Source: Diphasiastrum complanatum (Eukaryota > Streptophyta > Lycopodiopsida > Lycopodiales > Lycopodiaceae). From it: a stretch of DNA of 64,000 nucleotides. Below are positions 20,555 to 32,921 of this stretch, one piece after another. Position numbers and translations under genes: made by a program. The notes below the pieces were generated by a model that saw only the letters and a program-made list of their open reading frames with translations, did no database searches and had not been told where the DNA came from. The number at the start of each line of letters is the position of its first letter. The first letter of the stretch is position 1. The DNA lies in contig CM055113.1 in NCBI GenBank assembly GCA_029204225.1, positions 34,626,557-34,690,556 on the forward strand. Direction: 5' to 3'.

Positions 20555-23500
20555 ATGTCATCCATGGGTGGATATTTGATGGAATCAAGTGAGAGACTCA
20601 CTTCCACAAATGATTCCATTTAGAAAGGAAGAATGGAATCACTCCTAGTGATCCATGATCTATATGACATAGTTCAAGGAGTTGAGGAAGAGCCTAAAAC
20701 TCCCCAAGAACAAGCCAAATACAAGAAGAGAGCAAGATTAGCTCTACATTGCATAAAGTTAAATGTATGCAATGACCTCTTGAAAGATGTGTCTTCTTGT
20801 ACCTCATCCAAAGAGGCTTGGGATTGATTAAAGAGCATCTAGGAATCCAATAATACTTCAAGAATCCTCATGCTAAGAAATCAAGTTTTCCAAAGCATGA
20901 AAGGAAGTGGAGAGAGTGGACAAGAGTATGTCCTTAGGATCAAATCTCTTAACAAGGAGCTAAGTGCAATACGAGAGAAGATCCAAGATCAAGAGCTAGT
21001 ACAAATCATCTTGAATGGACTAGGTGATGAGTTCACCAACTTAGTCCAATCATTTGACATTCAAGATACTCTTTCATCCATTGAAAAGTTACACAATGTT
21101 CTTGTGGCCGAGGAGAGTAGGCTTCTACACCTCAAGACAAGAATGGATAGCATGTCACTTAATGGAGGAGAGGAGAAAGCTAACTTTACATCTAAAGGCA
21201 AGAAGAAGCAACTTCCATTCAAGAAAAATCAATGCAAGGAGGCCGAGATGAAGAATGGAGGATCTACCTCCAAAGGCAAGGTGAAGAACAAGGCAAAACT
21301 CAAGTGTTTCTTTTGTGGAAAGAAAGGACACTTTGCCTCATAATGCTACTTGAAGAAGAGTCAACAAGCCAAAGGAGGTCAAGGGAACATTGCTCAAGAG
21401 AAAGAAGAAGAGCATGGATTCAACACATCCTTAATGGTTGCATCTACACCAACTTCAAGTCAAGACACATGGTGGATAGATAGTGGGGCTATTTCCCACA
21501 TGTCTTTTAACAAGCATTATTTTTCTACTCTTCTATCTTGTAATAACTCTAAGAAGTCAATATACACTGCTAGTGATCAAGCATGGAAGATAGATGGCAT
21601 AGGATCTATACCTCTTTGCTTAGGCACATCTAAAAGGATAGATCTAGATAATGTTTTATATATTCCTACCAATTCAAGAAACTTGCTTAGTGTAGGACAA
21701 TTAATGGACAGTGGACTAGATGTACATTTCAAGAATGGAGTTTGTTCCATCTTGAAAAATGATAAGTGCATAGCTAGTGGTATTAAGCAAGGTAGAATTT
21801 TCAAGTTGGATGCTAATGTTGCAAGTGAAAGCGTGAACTTGGCTAGGAAGGAGCTAACTCAAGTGGAGCTTTGGCATAAGAGATTAGGCCATCCTAATCT
21901 TCATCTATAGAGTCATTGGCAAGCAAGGAACTAGCTCTCAGCCTACCAAGAGCTTTCAAGAAGTGTGGAAAGATGTGTGAGGCATGTGGCCTTGCAAAGT
22001 CACACAAATATTCTTACAAGAGATCTTCATCAAGATCTCTCTCTCCCTTGGATCTCATACATTCTGATGTACATAGCTTTTCACATGCAAGTAATAGAGG
22101 TGCCTTGATGTATGTAGCTTTTATAGATGATTGTACTAGATTCACATGGATTGAGTAACTATAAAAAAAAGTCTTGTTTATGAACCTTTCATTAAGTTCA
22201 AGTCTCTAGTAGAGAAACAACTTAGTACTTCTATCAAAGCACTAAGATGTGATAATGGAGGAGAGTATACCTCCAATAAAATGAAAGACTTTTGTGAGAT
22301 CAATGGCATTAAGTTACAATACACTTGTTCCTACACCCCCCAACAAAATGGGGTGGCCGAGAGGAAAAATAGGAGTCTATGTGAGTGTGCAAAGTCGTTA
22401 AGACTTGATGCATCACTTCCCATCTCATTTTGGGGAGAAGCTATAACATGTGCTAATTATTTGTGTAATAGACTTCCTAGTAGTGCTATAGATGGGATCT
22501 CACCTTATCAAGCCTTGTTTGATAAGAAACCCAATGTAAAAGACTTTAAGATCTTTGGATTTATTTGTCATGTTCACATCCCTTTGGAGACTGGAAGGAA
22601 AGAAGATGCTACCTCCTTCAAAGGGATCTTTGTTGGCTATGGAAAAAATAGCAAGGGGTATAGGATATATGATCCTATATTCAAGAAAGTAAAGGTAAGC
22701 AACGATGTACTTTTTGATGAGTCACAATTTGCTAAGAACTTGTCAAATGGATCTAACCCATTGTGCATTGAAGATCTTGACAAATCCGAGGAGGATCTTG
22801 ACAAACCCGAGAAGGATCATGACAAACCCGAGGATGGAGACATGGATCCGAGTCAAAAGGGGCCGAGAAGGTCATCAAGGAGCAAGGCCGAGCCCTCAAG
22901 ACTCACCTATGTGGACAAGGGAAATCAAAAGGAAGACTCTACACCTTCTACCTCTTACTCCTTCTTAGCTACATTACTTGAAGAACCATCATCTTTTGAA
23001 GAAGCATATAAATCTAGAGTTTGGAGAGATGCAATGCAAGTAGAGTATGATGCATTAGAAGAAAATCATACTTGGAATCTTGTGGATCTTCCAAGAGGGA
23101 GAAAAACCACTTGCATGTAAGTGGATTTATAGAATAAAGTACAATAAAGATGGATCTATTAGTAAGTACAAAGCTATACTTGTTGCTAAGGGATTTCTTC
23201 AAATAAAAGGATTGGATTATGAAGAAACATTTGCAATTGTAGCTAAGCTTGTAACTATTAGATTAATCATTTGCATTACTACTTTGTTCAAGTGGGATCT
23301 CTACCAAATGGATGTGACAAATGCCTTCTTACAAGAGGAAATCTACATGATGCAACCCGAGGGCTTCGTCAAGGTTGGTGAGGAGCAAAAGGTGTGCTAC
23401 TTAAGGAAGAGCCTATATGGCTTGAAGCAAGCACCTAGAGCTTGGTACTCTAGGTTGCATGATTTTCTCTATTCCCTTGGCTTTGTATTAAGTGCTTATG

Positions 23501-24522
23501 AACCTTCTTTACATTTCAAATGTAATGAAGGAAAGATCATCATTTTTGTGCTTTATGTTGATGACATCATTATGACAGGAAATGATGATGATGGCATAGG
23601 CAAAGTAAAAGTTGATTTATCTAGTGAGTTCAAGATGGTAGATCTAGGCTTCCTAAAGTTTATACTTGAGATAGAAGTGTCTAAAAGTAGCAATTGTACT
23701 TTCATAAGTAAATCTAAGTATGCTACTTCCATTCTTGAAAGATTTGGTATGAAAGATTGTAAGGGGATTGACACCCCTATGGAGCATGTTGTGAAAGCAA
23801 CTAATGAAGGTGTTGAAGCATCCTTTGAGGACATCACCCTCTTTAGGAAGTTTATAGGCTCTCTAATCTATTTGACCATCACTAGACCTGACTTAAGTTT
23901 TTGTGTAAGCAAGTTGAGTCAAATTATGCAAGCTCCTTTAGTTCATCATTGAAAAAGTGTCAAGAGAGTACTTAGATATGTTTCTAGTACTAGATTTTTT
24001 GGCATACTTTATGAAGGATCTAACTTGCACTTGAGAGCCTACTCGGATTCAGATTTTGCAGGTGACAAGATGGATAGGAAGTCCATTAGTGCATTTGCAA
24101 CATTTCTTTGTGGAGAAGTAATATCTTGGCTTTCCAAAAAGCAAGATACAATCTCACTATCTTCTTGTGAAGCCGAGTACAAGGCATTGACTTCAACAAC
24201 CAAAGAGCTCCTATGGCTAAGAAGACTCTTGATAGAACTACATGTGCTAGAGGCCGAGGAGATCCCTTACATATTTTGTGACAATCAAGCTTCTCAACAA
24301 ATTGCTTTAAATCCTATCTTCCATGCTAGAACAAAGCATATTGAGATAGCTCACCACGTTGTGAGGGAGAAAGTACAATCCAAGGAGGTGCAACTACATC
24401 ATGTACCATCATCCGAATGCATAGCTGATATCTTAACCAAGCCATTGTCCAAAGATCCATTTTCTATTTTAAGATATTCTCTTGGAATTGTAGATAGATG
24501 TACAATAGATTTGCCAAGTTAG
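20555..24522 (+). pseudogene. Element D gag-pol, multiply broken
   Basis: The ATG at 20555 (MSSMGGYLMESSERLTS) meets a TAG where relatives have Trp. Gag follows at 20633-21343 with a stop at 20827; the knuckle CFFCGKKGHFAS then meets TAA where Asp is expected (next residue Cys). Protease is at 21350-21910 (WWIDSGA). Integrase zinc and core lie at 21860-22160 and 22200-22700 (LRCDNGGEY, PQQNGVAERKN). RT is at 23080-23952 (YVDD, SLYGLKQAPRAWY). RNase H is at 24025-24522 (SDSDFAGD, SSCEAEY, FCDN). The domain order is standard copia. At least six stops or frameshifts make it a pseudogene. Confidence 0.92.
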
Positions 24523-24535
24523 AAGTGAGGAGGAG

Positions 24536-25397
24536 TGTTGAAAATTGTCACTTCTCACTTGACATTGGTTAGTGTAAATATTGATCAAACATTAGAATAA
24601 TGTGATGATCTGATTTCACACATGTGGAGCCTGTTCCCACGTGTGAAAGGATGTACTTTTCATGCTTGTATATATCTAAATTGATTTTGTATCAATCTAG
24701 TTAGTGTGAACATGATATGACTCATTTTTTAGTCAAGTTGACTAGTCACCTAGAAATTAGCTTTTCCTTGCATGTGCATGAGTAAATGCTCCCACATGGC
24801 AAGTGGATGTTCACACATGTGTATAGAGTACTAGAAGATAAGAGTTGACCATTTTTCTTAGATCCTATTTTGTAAGAAATATTCCTATATTCTAGGAGAC
24901 TAGCTTTTTGGATTTTAGCCATATTGTAGAAGGTCAACTATTGGATAAGGATCAAGGATGAATCAAATGGATAGATCTGAGTGATGTGGCACTCTTCACA
25001 CGTGTGAAGACCTGCTGGACTGTACTAGACTCGTGGATGTACTTGATCCATAAAAGGATCATCATTTTGCTAGGAAGATTGATGAGACTTTTGCATTCTA
25101 CACTTTTGTGAGATTCTAGTCATTTGTCTTGTGATTTCTATGAATGATTGCTATCTAGGATGATTGTACTTGTTGTTTTAGGTGCAGGCCGTATATTGGA
25201 CAGTACTCCACACGTGTGAGGCCACTCTCACTAATTAATAATGTGTTGATACATTGCTCTTGCTTAAATCCAAGTGTAGTGAATCTAGATCAAGATCTAA
25301 TGTGTAGAACTTGATAGATCCATTGATTAAGCAACCAATAACTCTCTATGATTGTAAAGTACAATCATTATTGTCCTAAAAACTGTAAAATTTATCA
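24536..25397 (+). repeat. 3' LTR of element D
   Basis: Matches 19097-19960 closely. Preceded by the purine tract AGAAGTGAGGAGGAG. Followed by CATCT, the target duplication. Confidence 0.95.
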
Positions 25398-25402
25398 CAT
25401 CT

Positions 25403-26200
25403 ACAAAGGAAACAAAGCAATTTGCTCCTCCTTTGATCTTAGTTGATGAGAAATAAACATCAGAGTGCACAAGTTCAAAAGGTTGCTTTGTCTTGATACT
25501 TGATTTAGGAAAAGGCCTTATGTGTGACTTTGCCAGCACACAAGCTTCACAAGGTAGAAGCTCCTTTGACAGTGTCTTTGGTAGACCAACAGCTTTTCCT
25601 TCTTTGACCATAGATTGCATGGCTTTGAAATTGGGATGACCCAATCTCTTGTGCCACAGATCCTCTTATAGAATCTTGGTCTCATAAGCAATATCTGAAA
25701 TGTTAGCACTCTCCCTAGAATCTAATTTGTACAACTTACCAATTCTAGATCCTCTAGCAATAACTTCATTTTCTCTTGAGATTATACACTTGTCAACTTG
25801 AAACTTGACATCCAATCCACTATCAAACAACTGTCCTACACTAATGAGATTCTTGGTCAATCTAGGTACATACAGTACATCATGTAAGCAAAAAGATTTG
25901 CATGCAATGGAATACTACCTATTTCTTCAATCCTACACTCAACATCATTAGCAGTATAGATTGATCTTTTTGCACCTAGATATGGCATGAGATTAGTGAA
26001 AGAGTTCCTAGAACTAGACATATGGGTACACAAAGCAATGCTCTCAATGGAGGAAGAAATTGTGACAATGATCTATTGATCTCTCTCAACAATACAATAA
26101 GTTTCTCCAACCAAAATGCTTTCAGTAAAAGGTAACGGAAAGTGATCATTAGAGGAGTTCTCAATATCAAAAAGACCCTTTGTAAAGATACTTTTATTTT
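25403..26200 (-). pseudogene. Element C protease and integrase zinc region
   Basis: The minus strand reads a protease-linked segment (SIYTANDVECRIEE, TKNLISVGQLFDSGLDV), the pre-integrase (LWHKRLGHPNF..LPCEACVLAKSH) and the integrase start (ELVHSDVYF..CFVSFVDV). The last part stops at the insertion of element D. A stop lies at about 25665, and the protease part is frame-shifted. Continues at 19096. Confidence 0.85.
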
Positions 26201-26609
26201 TTTCTTTAGTTTTGACTGTCACCAGGCCCAATCAAAATGCACAGATTTGAAATCTACGTAACGTAGTTCAAATTAACTAAAAACTAAAAATACAATATAG
26301 AAAACTTTGAAATTTGTGTCTGGGCAGCATGGACGTCCCATTGGTTTCTTCTTCCTATCCGACACGTGCTAATCTGCCCGACGTCAATATCTCAAGTTAA
26401 ATTTACTTTACTATGTTGGTTAGTATAATGAAATTTTCTAACTATACTAGTTACAGGTATAGAAAAATAGTATTTACAATTACACAAAATATGGTATATG
26501 CAGTAACTGTGACTATGTTGGCATTCACATTAGATTAAATGTGATATGAAAAATTAAAATTAAGTAACATATCAGAGAGATTTTTGGCGCCCAAGCTTTG
26601 AAAATAGCA

Positions 26610-27981
26610 ATGGTGAGGAGACCCAAATCTATAATCGATTCTGTGATTCTTTACAATGAGAAAGATGAAGCTGATAACTGGAAGCCAACAAAATATACGA
26701 AGAACTCATGGGTATTGCTACATCCATCATCAAAGGGCAATTTTTGACAAAAGAAAACAGCAAAAATGACTTACAAATCTTATTGGAAAGCAAAAAATTT
26801 GGAGTTTAAGACTACCCCGGGAGGTCAATCGATATCAGAAGTCTTAGTGCAACATGTATATATGCATTCAGAAATCAAAGTACATGATATCAATCCTCAT
26901 GATCATCAAAAATGTAATTGTAATTATATCAAAACATATGCACTCTACAGCAATCATAGGTGATTTCCTTTATTGATGCTCTTCAGATTATGATTTAAAT
27001 GCTTCAACATTGTTTTTTTCTTTCAGATTTATATCCATCATGCATAAGTGAATGGGAGCCTGCACAATCACTTGCAAGAATATTAGACGTGATTCACTTT
27101 GATGTTGGAAAGCTACAATACAGAGGAAGAAGTCCAAAGGAACTTGCAGATTGTGGTATCTATTTTTATGAATCTTTATATACGCCACAAACAGATGGAG
27201 GTTTTGGCAAGCTCAAAGCAATTCCATTGCCTAGTTTTCAAAGTGATGAGTGGCCTACTCCTGACAGCATTGTTTCTGAATCCTTGAGATGCAAGCTACT
27301 CATTGATATTAAAAATGCTATGAAGATAAGCATAGGCTCGAAAATTGTTCACCTAAGTTGGTTTATCTCATTGCATACATTTGTTGATTTTTTCTCGAGT
27401 GCTAGTGTTCGTATGACACCAACTTTATTTGTTTGCAAGGATTTATCAGATGAGACTTTGTCAAATCTCATGGATCAAGGCTGGGATAGTAAAACAAATA
27501 ATGACATAGAATGCAGGATTAAAAAGTCCTCAATGACCTTTCGTTATCATATCGAAAAGCAAATGCTCAGTCTCACATTTAGCTACCAGAGATACAAGAA
27601 AATTGAAGGTACATGGCTATCACTGGATCAAGACTTTGAACTAAATGGTCAGACAAACCGAATGGAGATAAGCATTATCTACAATGAGGAATATTTGACT
27701 ATGGTTGAGGTGGAAGAGCACTGGAAGCTTGATTTTATCAGAATAGAGCTCATGCTATCACAAACCAATCTACCAACATATTTCAGATTTATCATCAACG
27801 GAAGACTCGTAAGTACTTTATGTTTATTGCCATTTAAAAATAGAACAAAATAATAGAAAATCTCATCATTTACAATTGCACATTAATATTTGTCATGTCA
27901 CAGATGCAAAAAAGACAGGAGCTAATAACGTGCTGCAAAGATCTACATACTGGGAGAACAATAGTTTCGAATAAACTTTAG
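26610..27981 (+). pseudogene. Unrecognised intron-containing gene, copy 2
   Basis: Family not recognised. Model from comparison with copy 1: exon 1 26610-26919, exon 2 27027-27808, exon 3 27904-27981. Exon 2 is one open frame of 260 codons and ends in FRFIINGRL at a GTAAGT donor. Exon 3 (TTTGTCATGTCACAG acceptor) adds 25 residues, ending IVSNKL and stop. AATAAATAAA at 28011 is a likely polyadenylation signal. Exon 1 is broken by a TGA at about 26746, and its donor has decayed from GTAAGT to GTAATT. So exons 2-3 are better kept here and exon 1 in copy 1. The product would be soluble, about 390 residues. Function unknown. Confidence 0.6.
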
Positions 27982-28158
27982 TAAAAATCTGTGTATACAC
28001 CCTTTCATTCAATAAATAAAAGCCCAAGTTGGGCATCTATACATGTATTTTGTGCTCCCAAATTCATAAACTGGAGCAGCATTTGATATATCAATGTATA
28101 TTTTCTATGAAGTCTATACATGTATTTTTGTTCTATGATATCTATATTTTTTCTGATC

Positions 28159-29163
28159 TTAATTTAGTATAACTACATCATCCTTTGCACCATCATCAAT
28201 AACGGGAGGCTGAAGCCTTGTCCTAGCCAATATACTCAAAATAATTTCTTGTCTAAATCTGTACACCTGGCTTGATGTGTACTCAGGAAGTGTAAACTGC
28301 AAAATAGAACATTCATGTATTAGTAATGGCCAATAACATCACCAGAATAGAAAACTAATAATGATTTCAAAATAAGAATAAACAGGATTTATTACCTTAG
28401 AAATATCAACATCTTGTTGAAGGATGAACCACTCAAAAAACAACTTGGCATTGTACAATATGTACCACCCACAGCTGAATGAATCATTTTGCTGGGGTGA
28501 CTGCAAAATAATTCAGCACACAAGAAATCAATTATGAAAAAATGCTATTAAAAAAGACAGAGTTTACCTCCAAGCTGACGATCTGTCAGTCCATGGAATG
28601 GGGAACATCTGTAGGAATATATTTACTTAGATATGGAATGTATATATCTACATCCTTATGCGTATTTCTCGCCGAATTCATCTTGACACAAGAACATTTA
28701 ATAATATTATTTACATATCTCTTAATAGAGATCAGGTTTAAACTCTAGTGGTCACTGCAAAATAAGATTGAAAGTACTTTAGCGGCAATTCTGAGAACTA
28801 TTTAAATTGAAAATGTCAATGTTAATGCATAAAACAGGAAGAAGCACTTAATATATCCTACTTGGTATGATAAGGAATGACCAGATACTTTGTTGTTGGT
28901 GTGAATCCACTTGTCAGACACTGTGACAATGTGTCATTATTCTCCTCGAAGGCCTGGAGCAGAAAGTTACTCAGCACCAGCAACTCGTTTGATGAATCTC
29001 TTGCAATGTCAAATTGCAAGAGTGTCAGCCCAGACTCTATCACAGGATCATGATAGAAGCCTGTCTGTCTTTGAGATCCAGGCAATCTAGAACTCTAATA
29101 TTAATACTAAAATCAAGTTCATCTAGTCTAAAACAAAAAGGAGTACCAATTGTATCTATAGCA
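28159..29163 (-). pseudogene. ULP1-like C48 protease gene, copy 2, truncated
   Basis: Exons on the minus strand are 29163-28862 (N-terminal part, 5' end lost), 28754-28568, 28500-28396 and 28296-28159. Introns have GT donors (GTAGGA, GTAAAC, GTAATA) and TTTTGCAG acceptors, and phases agree throughout. The Cys motif PQQNDSFSCGWYIL is intact (Cys codon 28471-28473). The Trp after the catalytic His is TAG (28745-28747), and a second Trp is TGA (28586-28588), so it is a pseudogene. As in copy 1, CVKM stands where the catalytic Asp would be expected. The upstream exon is removed by element E. Confidence 0.75.
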
Positions 29164-29988
29164 TGTGCAAAAAGTACAAAAAGGACCAAGAGTGGATCCT
29201 AATCTGATCCTCAAGAGGGATTGGTTGTCATATTACTTGATCTATCAATCTACTTCAAATTAAGATCAATCTAGATCAATTCTAGACACAAATCCTAACA
29301 AGAACAATCATTTATTGAAGGTAAGTGTACTTTATGGTTTCACACGTGTGAAACACTGTATGAGTACGGACTCCAACCTGAAAATCAAGTACACATTGAT
29401 AAAATCACAAAACAATCAAAACAAATTTAGACAAATGGAGAGAATCACTCAAAATTGCTTCCAAAACCAAGACTGGTGTCTCACATTGATTATGGCCAAA
29501 TGTGGCTCTATATATACAATAAGTGGGAGCTCGTGGTACTGATCATCCCTATGATCCCACATGTGTGAAGGTGCTTTGTCATATGATGATTTATCATGCA
29601 AAACTGACACTTGGACAAAACCTTCTATTTTGAGCAGTCCATTTTCCTTCTATATGGAGATCTACTTGGAAATCTTCTAGAAGTCAAAATTTGCCTACTT
29701 CAGCTTATTCCACACATGTGAGCTGTCCTCTACACATGTGATATGACATCTAACCAAAGGATGTGGCTCATGCAATCAATAGATTGATGCCATGTGTCAC
29801 ATGTTTAGAAAACTAGTTTTTGGCCTTTTTAGCCACTAGAACTTGAATTAAATCATATGTACAGCCTATATGATTATGGTACATGACAAGTACATAATTT
29901 TCACATGTGGAAACAGGCTCCACACATGTGTAATCATCTATATACAAGATTTTTGGCCTCTACCAAACTTATTTTTGCATTTTTCACA
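29164..29988 (-). repeat. 3' LTR of element E
   Basis: On + it runs TGTGCAAAAAG...TTTTTCACA. Contains TTTCACACGTGTGAAAC and four CACATGTG-type palindromes. Confidence 0.88.
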
Positions 29989-30221
29989 CTCCTCCTCAAA
30001 AATCTAGCTTGGTAAATCTAGCTTGAAGGAAAACATGATGATCTTGAACTTGACTCCATGGGCTGAATTGGTCTTTGCTGGTTCAAAAGGTGTGAATATC
30101 AGCCAATGAGCTTGATGTTGATCTGAAATCACCATATCCATGATAGTGCTTCTTTAATGTTGACATCTTTGATGAGCTTGAGAGCTTTGCACCATCCTAG
30201 AACCTCCAAAATTGATTCCTT

Positions 30222-31460
30222 CTAATTTTCATATAGATGCTTGACCTTGAGGCTTGCTCCTTCACATGAGATATGCTCCTCTTTCCCTTGAAATGTGAGC
30301 CACATGGGTTCGACCATGTTTCTTGAGTTTCTTTTTGGAATCACAACTTGAGAAGGTCTCTCCTCCTCAATCCTTGGCACACTTGAACCTTGAGATGATT
30401 CTTTAAGATCCTCTTCATGGTGCTCCTTCTTGATGGAAATCCGAGACCTCCATGTCTCATAATGATCACAACAAGTATGACCATTCAATATGCACTTCCT
30501 ATGATTATCAAGATTACTTATGCTAGAAACATAAGTCCAAAAATCACCACAACTTGGCATGATTTTTCCAATATTGAAATCAAAAGGTATCTCCATCTCA
30601 ATAAGGCTAACTATTTGCTTATGGATATAAGTGTCCACCTACTCTCATAAGAAGTTTACAACTTGCCTTTAGGATTGAAAACATACAATTTTCATCTTTA
30701 TGAAATGAAACCAAAAGATCCTACATTATGAAGATATTTCCATTTCCTTGACTTCATAACTAATGTAAGCTTACAAGGACAACATATTTTGCTATCTTTT
30801 AAGGCATCACACTCAACTAGTATTGCCTTAATCCACCTTTGAGATACAAACATCTCTTCAAAGCAAAATCGTTCTTCATAAGTTGACATGAGAGCATAAA
30901 TGAAACTATTTTCATTTTGTGATTGCTCCTTATTCTTGATTGATTTCTCTTGGATCATAACAATAAGTTTGAACTTATCTAAAGTTCCAAGCAAAATACT
31001 TTCCAAGGACATAAAATAAATCCAAGTTACTTTCATGAAAGTGACATCTATCTTTGCATCTTGAACCAAACAATGCACTTCCAAATGAAAATTTCAAAAT
31101 ATTTGACTTTTGAAGACAAATCTTGCAAGTCCTTGTGAGACTCCAAGCCTCATTCACCTTTCCACAAAGGAAACACCTTTCCTTGGACTTGTCCTTCTTG
31201 TATTTTCATTTCGAACTTGAAGCTCCATCCTTCACCTCGGCCCCCTTGCCTTGGTTCTCCTTGGATGGATTGGTCTTCTTTTTGTAGCATCTTGAGAAAA
31301 TATATCCTCCCTTGCCACAAAGGTTGCACTTAGGATCATTTCTTTCCTTCAATAGGATGCCACCTATTGATGCCATGTGAATGAAAACCTGTGATATGAT
31401 TCTACAAATGTAATTTGTGACTTTCAAGAGACTAGATTTGAACATCTTCATCTTTGAATC
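30222..31460 (-). pseudogene. Element E gag knuckle, integrase and spacer scraps
   Basis: 31206-31451 reads NDPKCNLCGKGGYIFSRCYKK, a zinc knuckle whose His is replaced by Tyr, followed by a Lys-rich tail. 30698-31157 has weak resemblance to post-integrase and RT-start segments. 30222-30638 ends with a spacer-like PSQVVIPKRNSRNMVEPM segment. Catalytic motifs of protease, integrase, RT and RNase H are not seen. Confidence 0.55.
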
Positions 31461-32908
31461 AAATCACTAAAGAAATCAGATCCAATCTCCTATTGGACTC
31501 ATCAAATACCAATGACTCTTTCTTTTGAAAGTTGAAATGGATATGAAAAAGATTTGACACCTAGATTTCCCTTTTCACTTAAGTAGTTCTCTCAACACTT
31601 GAGATTCTTGAACAAAAGATGGGTTTTGTTTCAAATACATGAAAATCAAACTTAATCACTTCTTTTGGACTCACTCTTGACCCAAATAATCTCACACTTG
31701 AGATTTAGAATGAATTTGATTTGATTTGACAACAAACTATACCACCAATTTTTCACAAAGCTTAAAAATTTAGACAACTAGAGATTCACAAAGATCTCAA
31801 CCATGCATGAATACTCAAATATGGACTCCTCCTCATTCTAGACATCCAATGGGATCACAAATTGACCCTCACACTCTCACAAAGAAAGTTGAATAGAACT
31901 AATTTGAGTTTCATACATTCTATGTCAATTTTTGCTCAACAAATTGAATTCAATCACTCCTATTGGATTCCACCAATTACTCTACTTTTTAAGACTTGGA
32001 ATGAAATTCAAAATCAAAAGTTGTGATTTTTCTCTTTAAGATATTGTGCTTCAAAGAGCTAATGCCACTTAGAAAGATTTGATTACATAGGAAAAGACAA
32101 ATTCTCCATCAATAACAACTCAAAATGAGCTTCTAGATCTTGCCCTCTACAAAGGAAGGAACTCTTAGAAAATTGGATCTCTCTCTACACATTTGCCATA
32201 GACACCTTAATGACTCTTTTCAAACCTTACAATCACTCAAACAAATTGAGTAGGGTTGAACAATGTGACTTGGATCTCAATCTCTTTTCTAGAATTCTCA
32301 ATTTAAGCCAATCTATGTTAAATTCTACAAAAGATTTGCATAGATGCTCTATATGCACTAGAAACTCTCAAAGGTTTCACTTGGAGGACAGATCCAAGGA
32401 TGTTTTCTAGCAAATTGATGCTTCTAAACTTGACCCTATCACTCTTGAACAAATCTAGATTGATGGTACAATGGATTTCAACCTCTCACCTTGCATATCA
32501 CTCCTTAATCTATGATTTTTAGCAAAATCTCTCTCAACTTCAACATGCACTCAAAAAATCAGAGATAATCAATTAATGCATCTAATTCAAGCTTCAAATA
32601 ATCCAAGAACTAATCAAAGGATTAGATTTACTATAGAAAATGCTTGATTTTGCACCAAAAATCACTCAAATTGGGTATGTGAGCCAAATTCTACAAATTT
32701 TTGAAATTTCTCAGTCAAAACCGGAGCTGTACAGCCTCACACGTGTGAAAAGAGTTCCTACAGCCCACAACAAGATTTGGACCTAAAATTTTGAGGATAG
32801 CTATCAAATCCAACTCGCTACACAAAATTTGACTAGTTTCCAAAAAACTGCTAATTTTGGCTTTGATTTGGATTAACCCTATCAATTTCAACAAAACCTC
32901 TTGTACTA
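31461..32908 (-). other. Leader region of element E
   Basis: About 1.4 kb of A/T-rich DNA between the primer site and the gag remnant on the minus strand. No supported coding sequence. One CACACGTGTG palindrome occurs near 32738. Confidence 0.5.
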
Positions 32909-32921
32909 GGCTGTGATACCA

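Larger units (their letters stand above)
19097..25397 (+). mobile_element. Ty1/copia retrotransposon, complete structure, decayed coding (element D)
   Basis: A 6.3 kb element with LTRs 19097-19960 and 24536-25397 (about 862 bp each, roughly 1-2 percent different by eye). The target duplication is catct (19092-19096 and 25398-25402). It has a tRNA-iMet primer site and a GAGGAG polypurine tract. All copia domains are recognisable, but the frame is broken at least six times, so it is non-functional despite young LTRs. It inserted in the integrase region of element C. Confidence 0.95.
18067..26263 (-). mobile_element. Old minus-strand Ty1/copia, split by a younger copia (element C)
   Basis: Two halves of one minus-strand element are separated by the element at 19097-25397. 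The upstream half (25398 to about 26200) carries the gag-protease spacer, protease and integrase zinc region. The downstream half (18067-19096) carries the integrase core, C-terminal region and the RT start. The host sequence CATCT is duplicated at the two junctions. No LTRs were found for it, and the RT region is cut at about 18067. Its upstream end runs into the start of copy 2 of the two-gene unit. Confidence 0.85.
26146..29163. repeat. Duplicated two-gene unit, copy 2
   Basis: Matches 1326-3213, 7408-7556 and 13418 to about 14170 of copy 1 in the same orientation, without the two copia insertions. It holds the convergent unrecognised gene (+) and ULP1-like gene (-). Their stop codons are about 180 bases apart. 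The right end is cut at 29163 by the LTR of element E. It carries about 290 extra bases at 26267-26560, upstream of the + gene. Confidence 0.9.
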
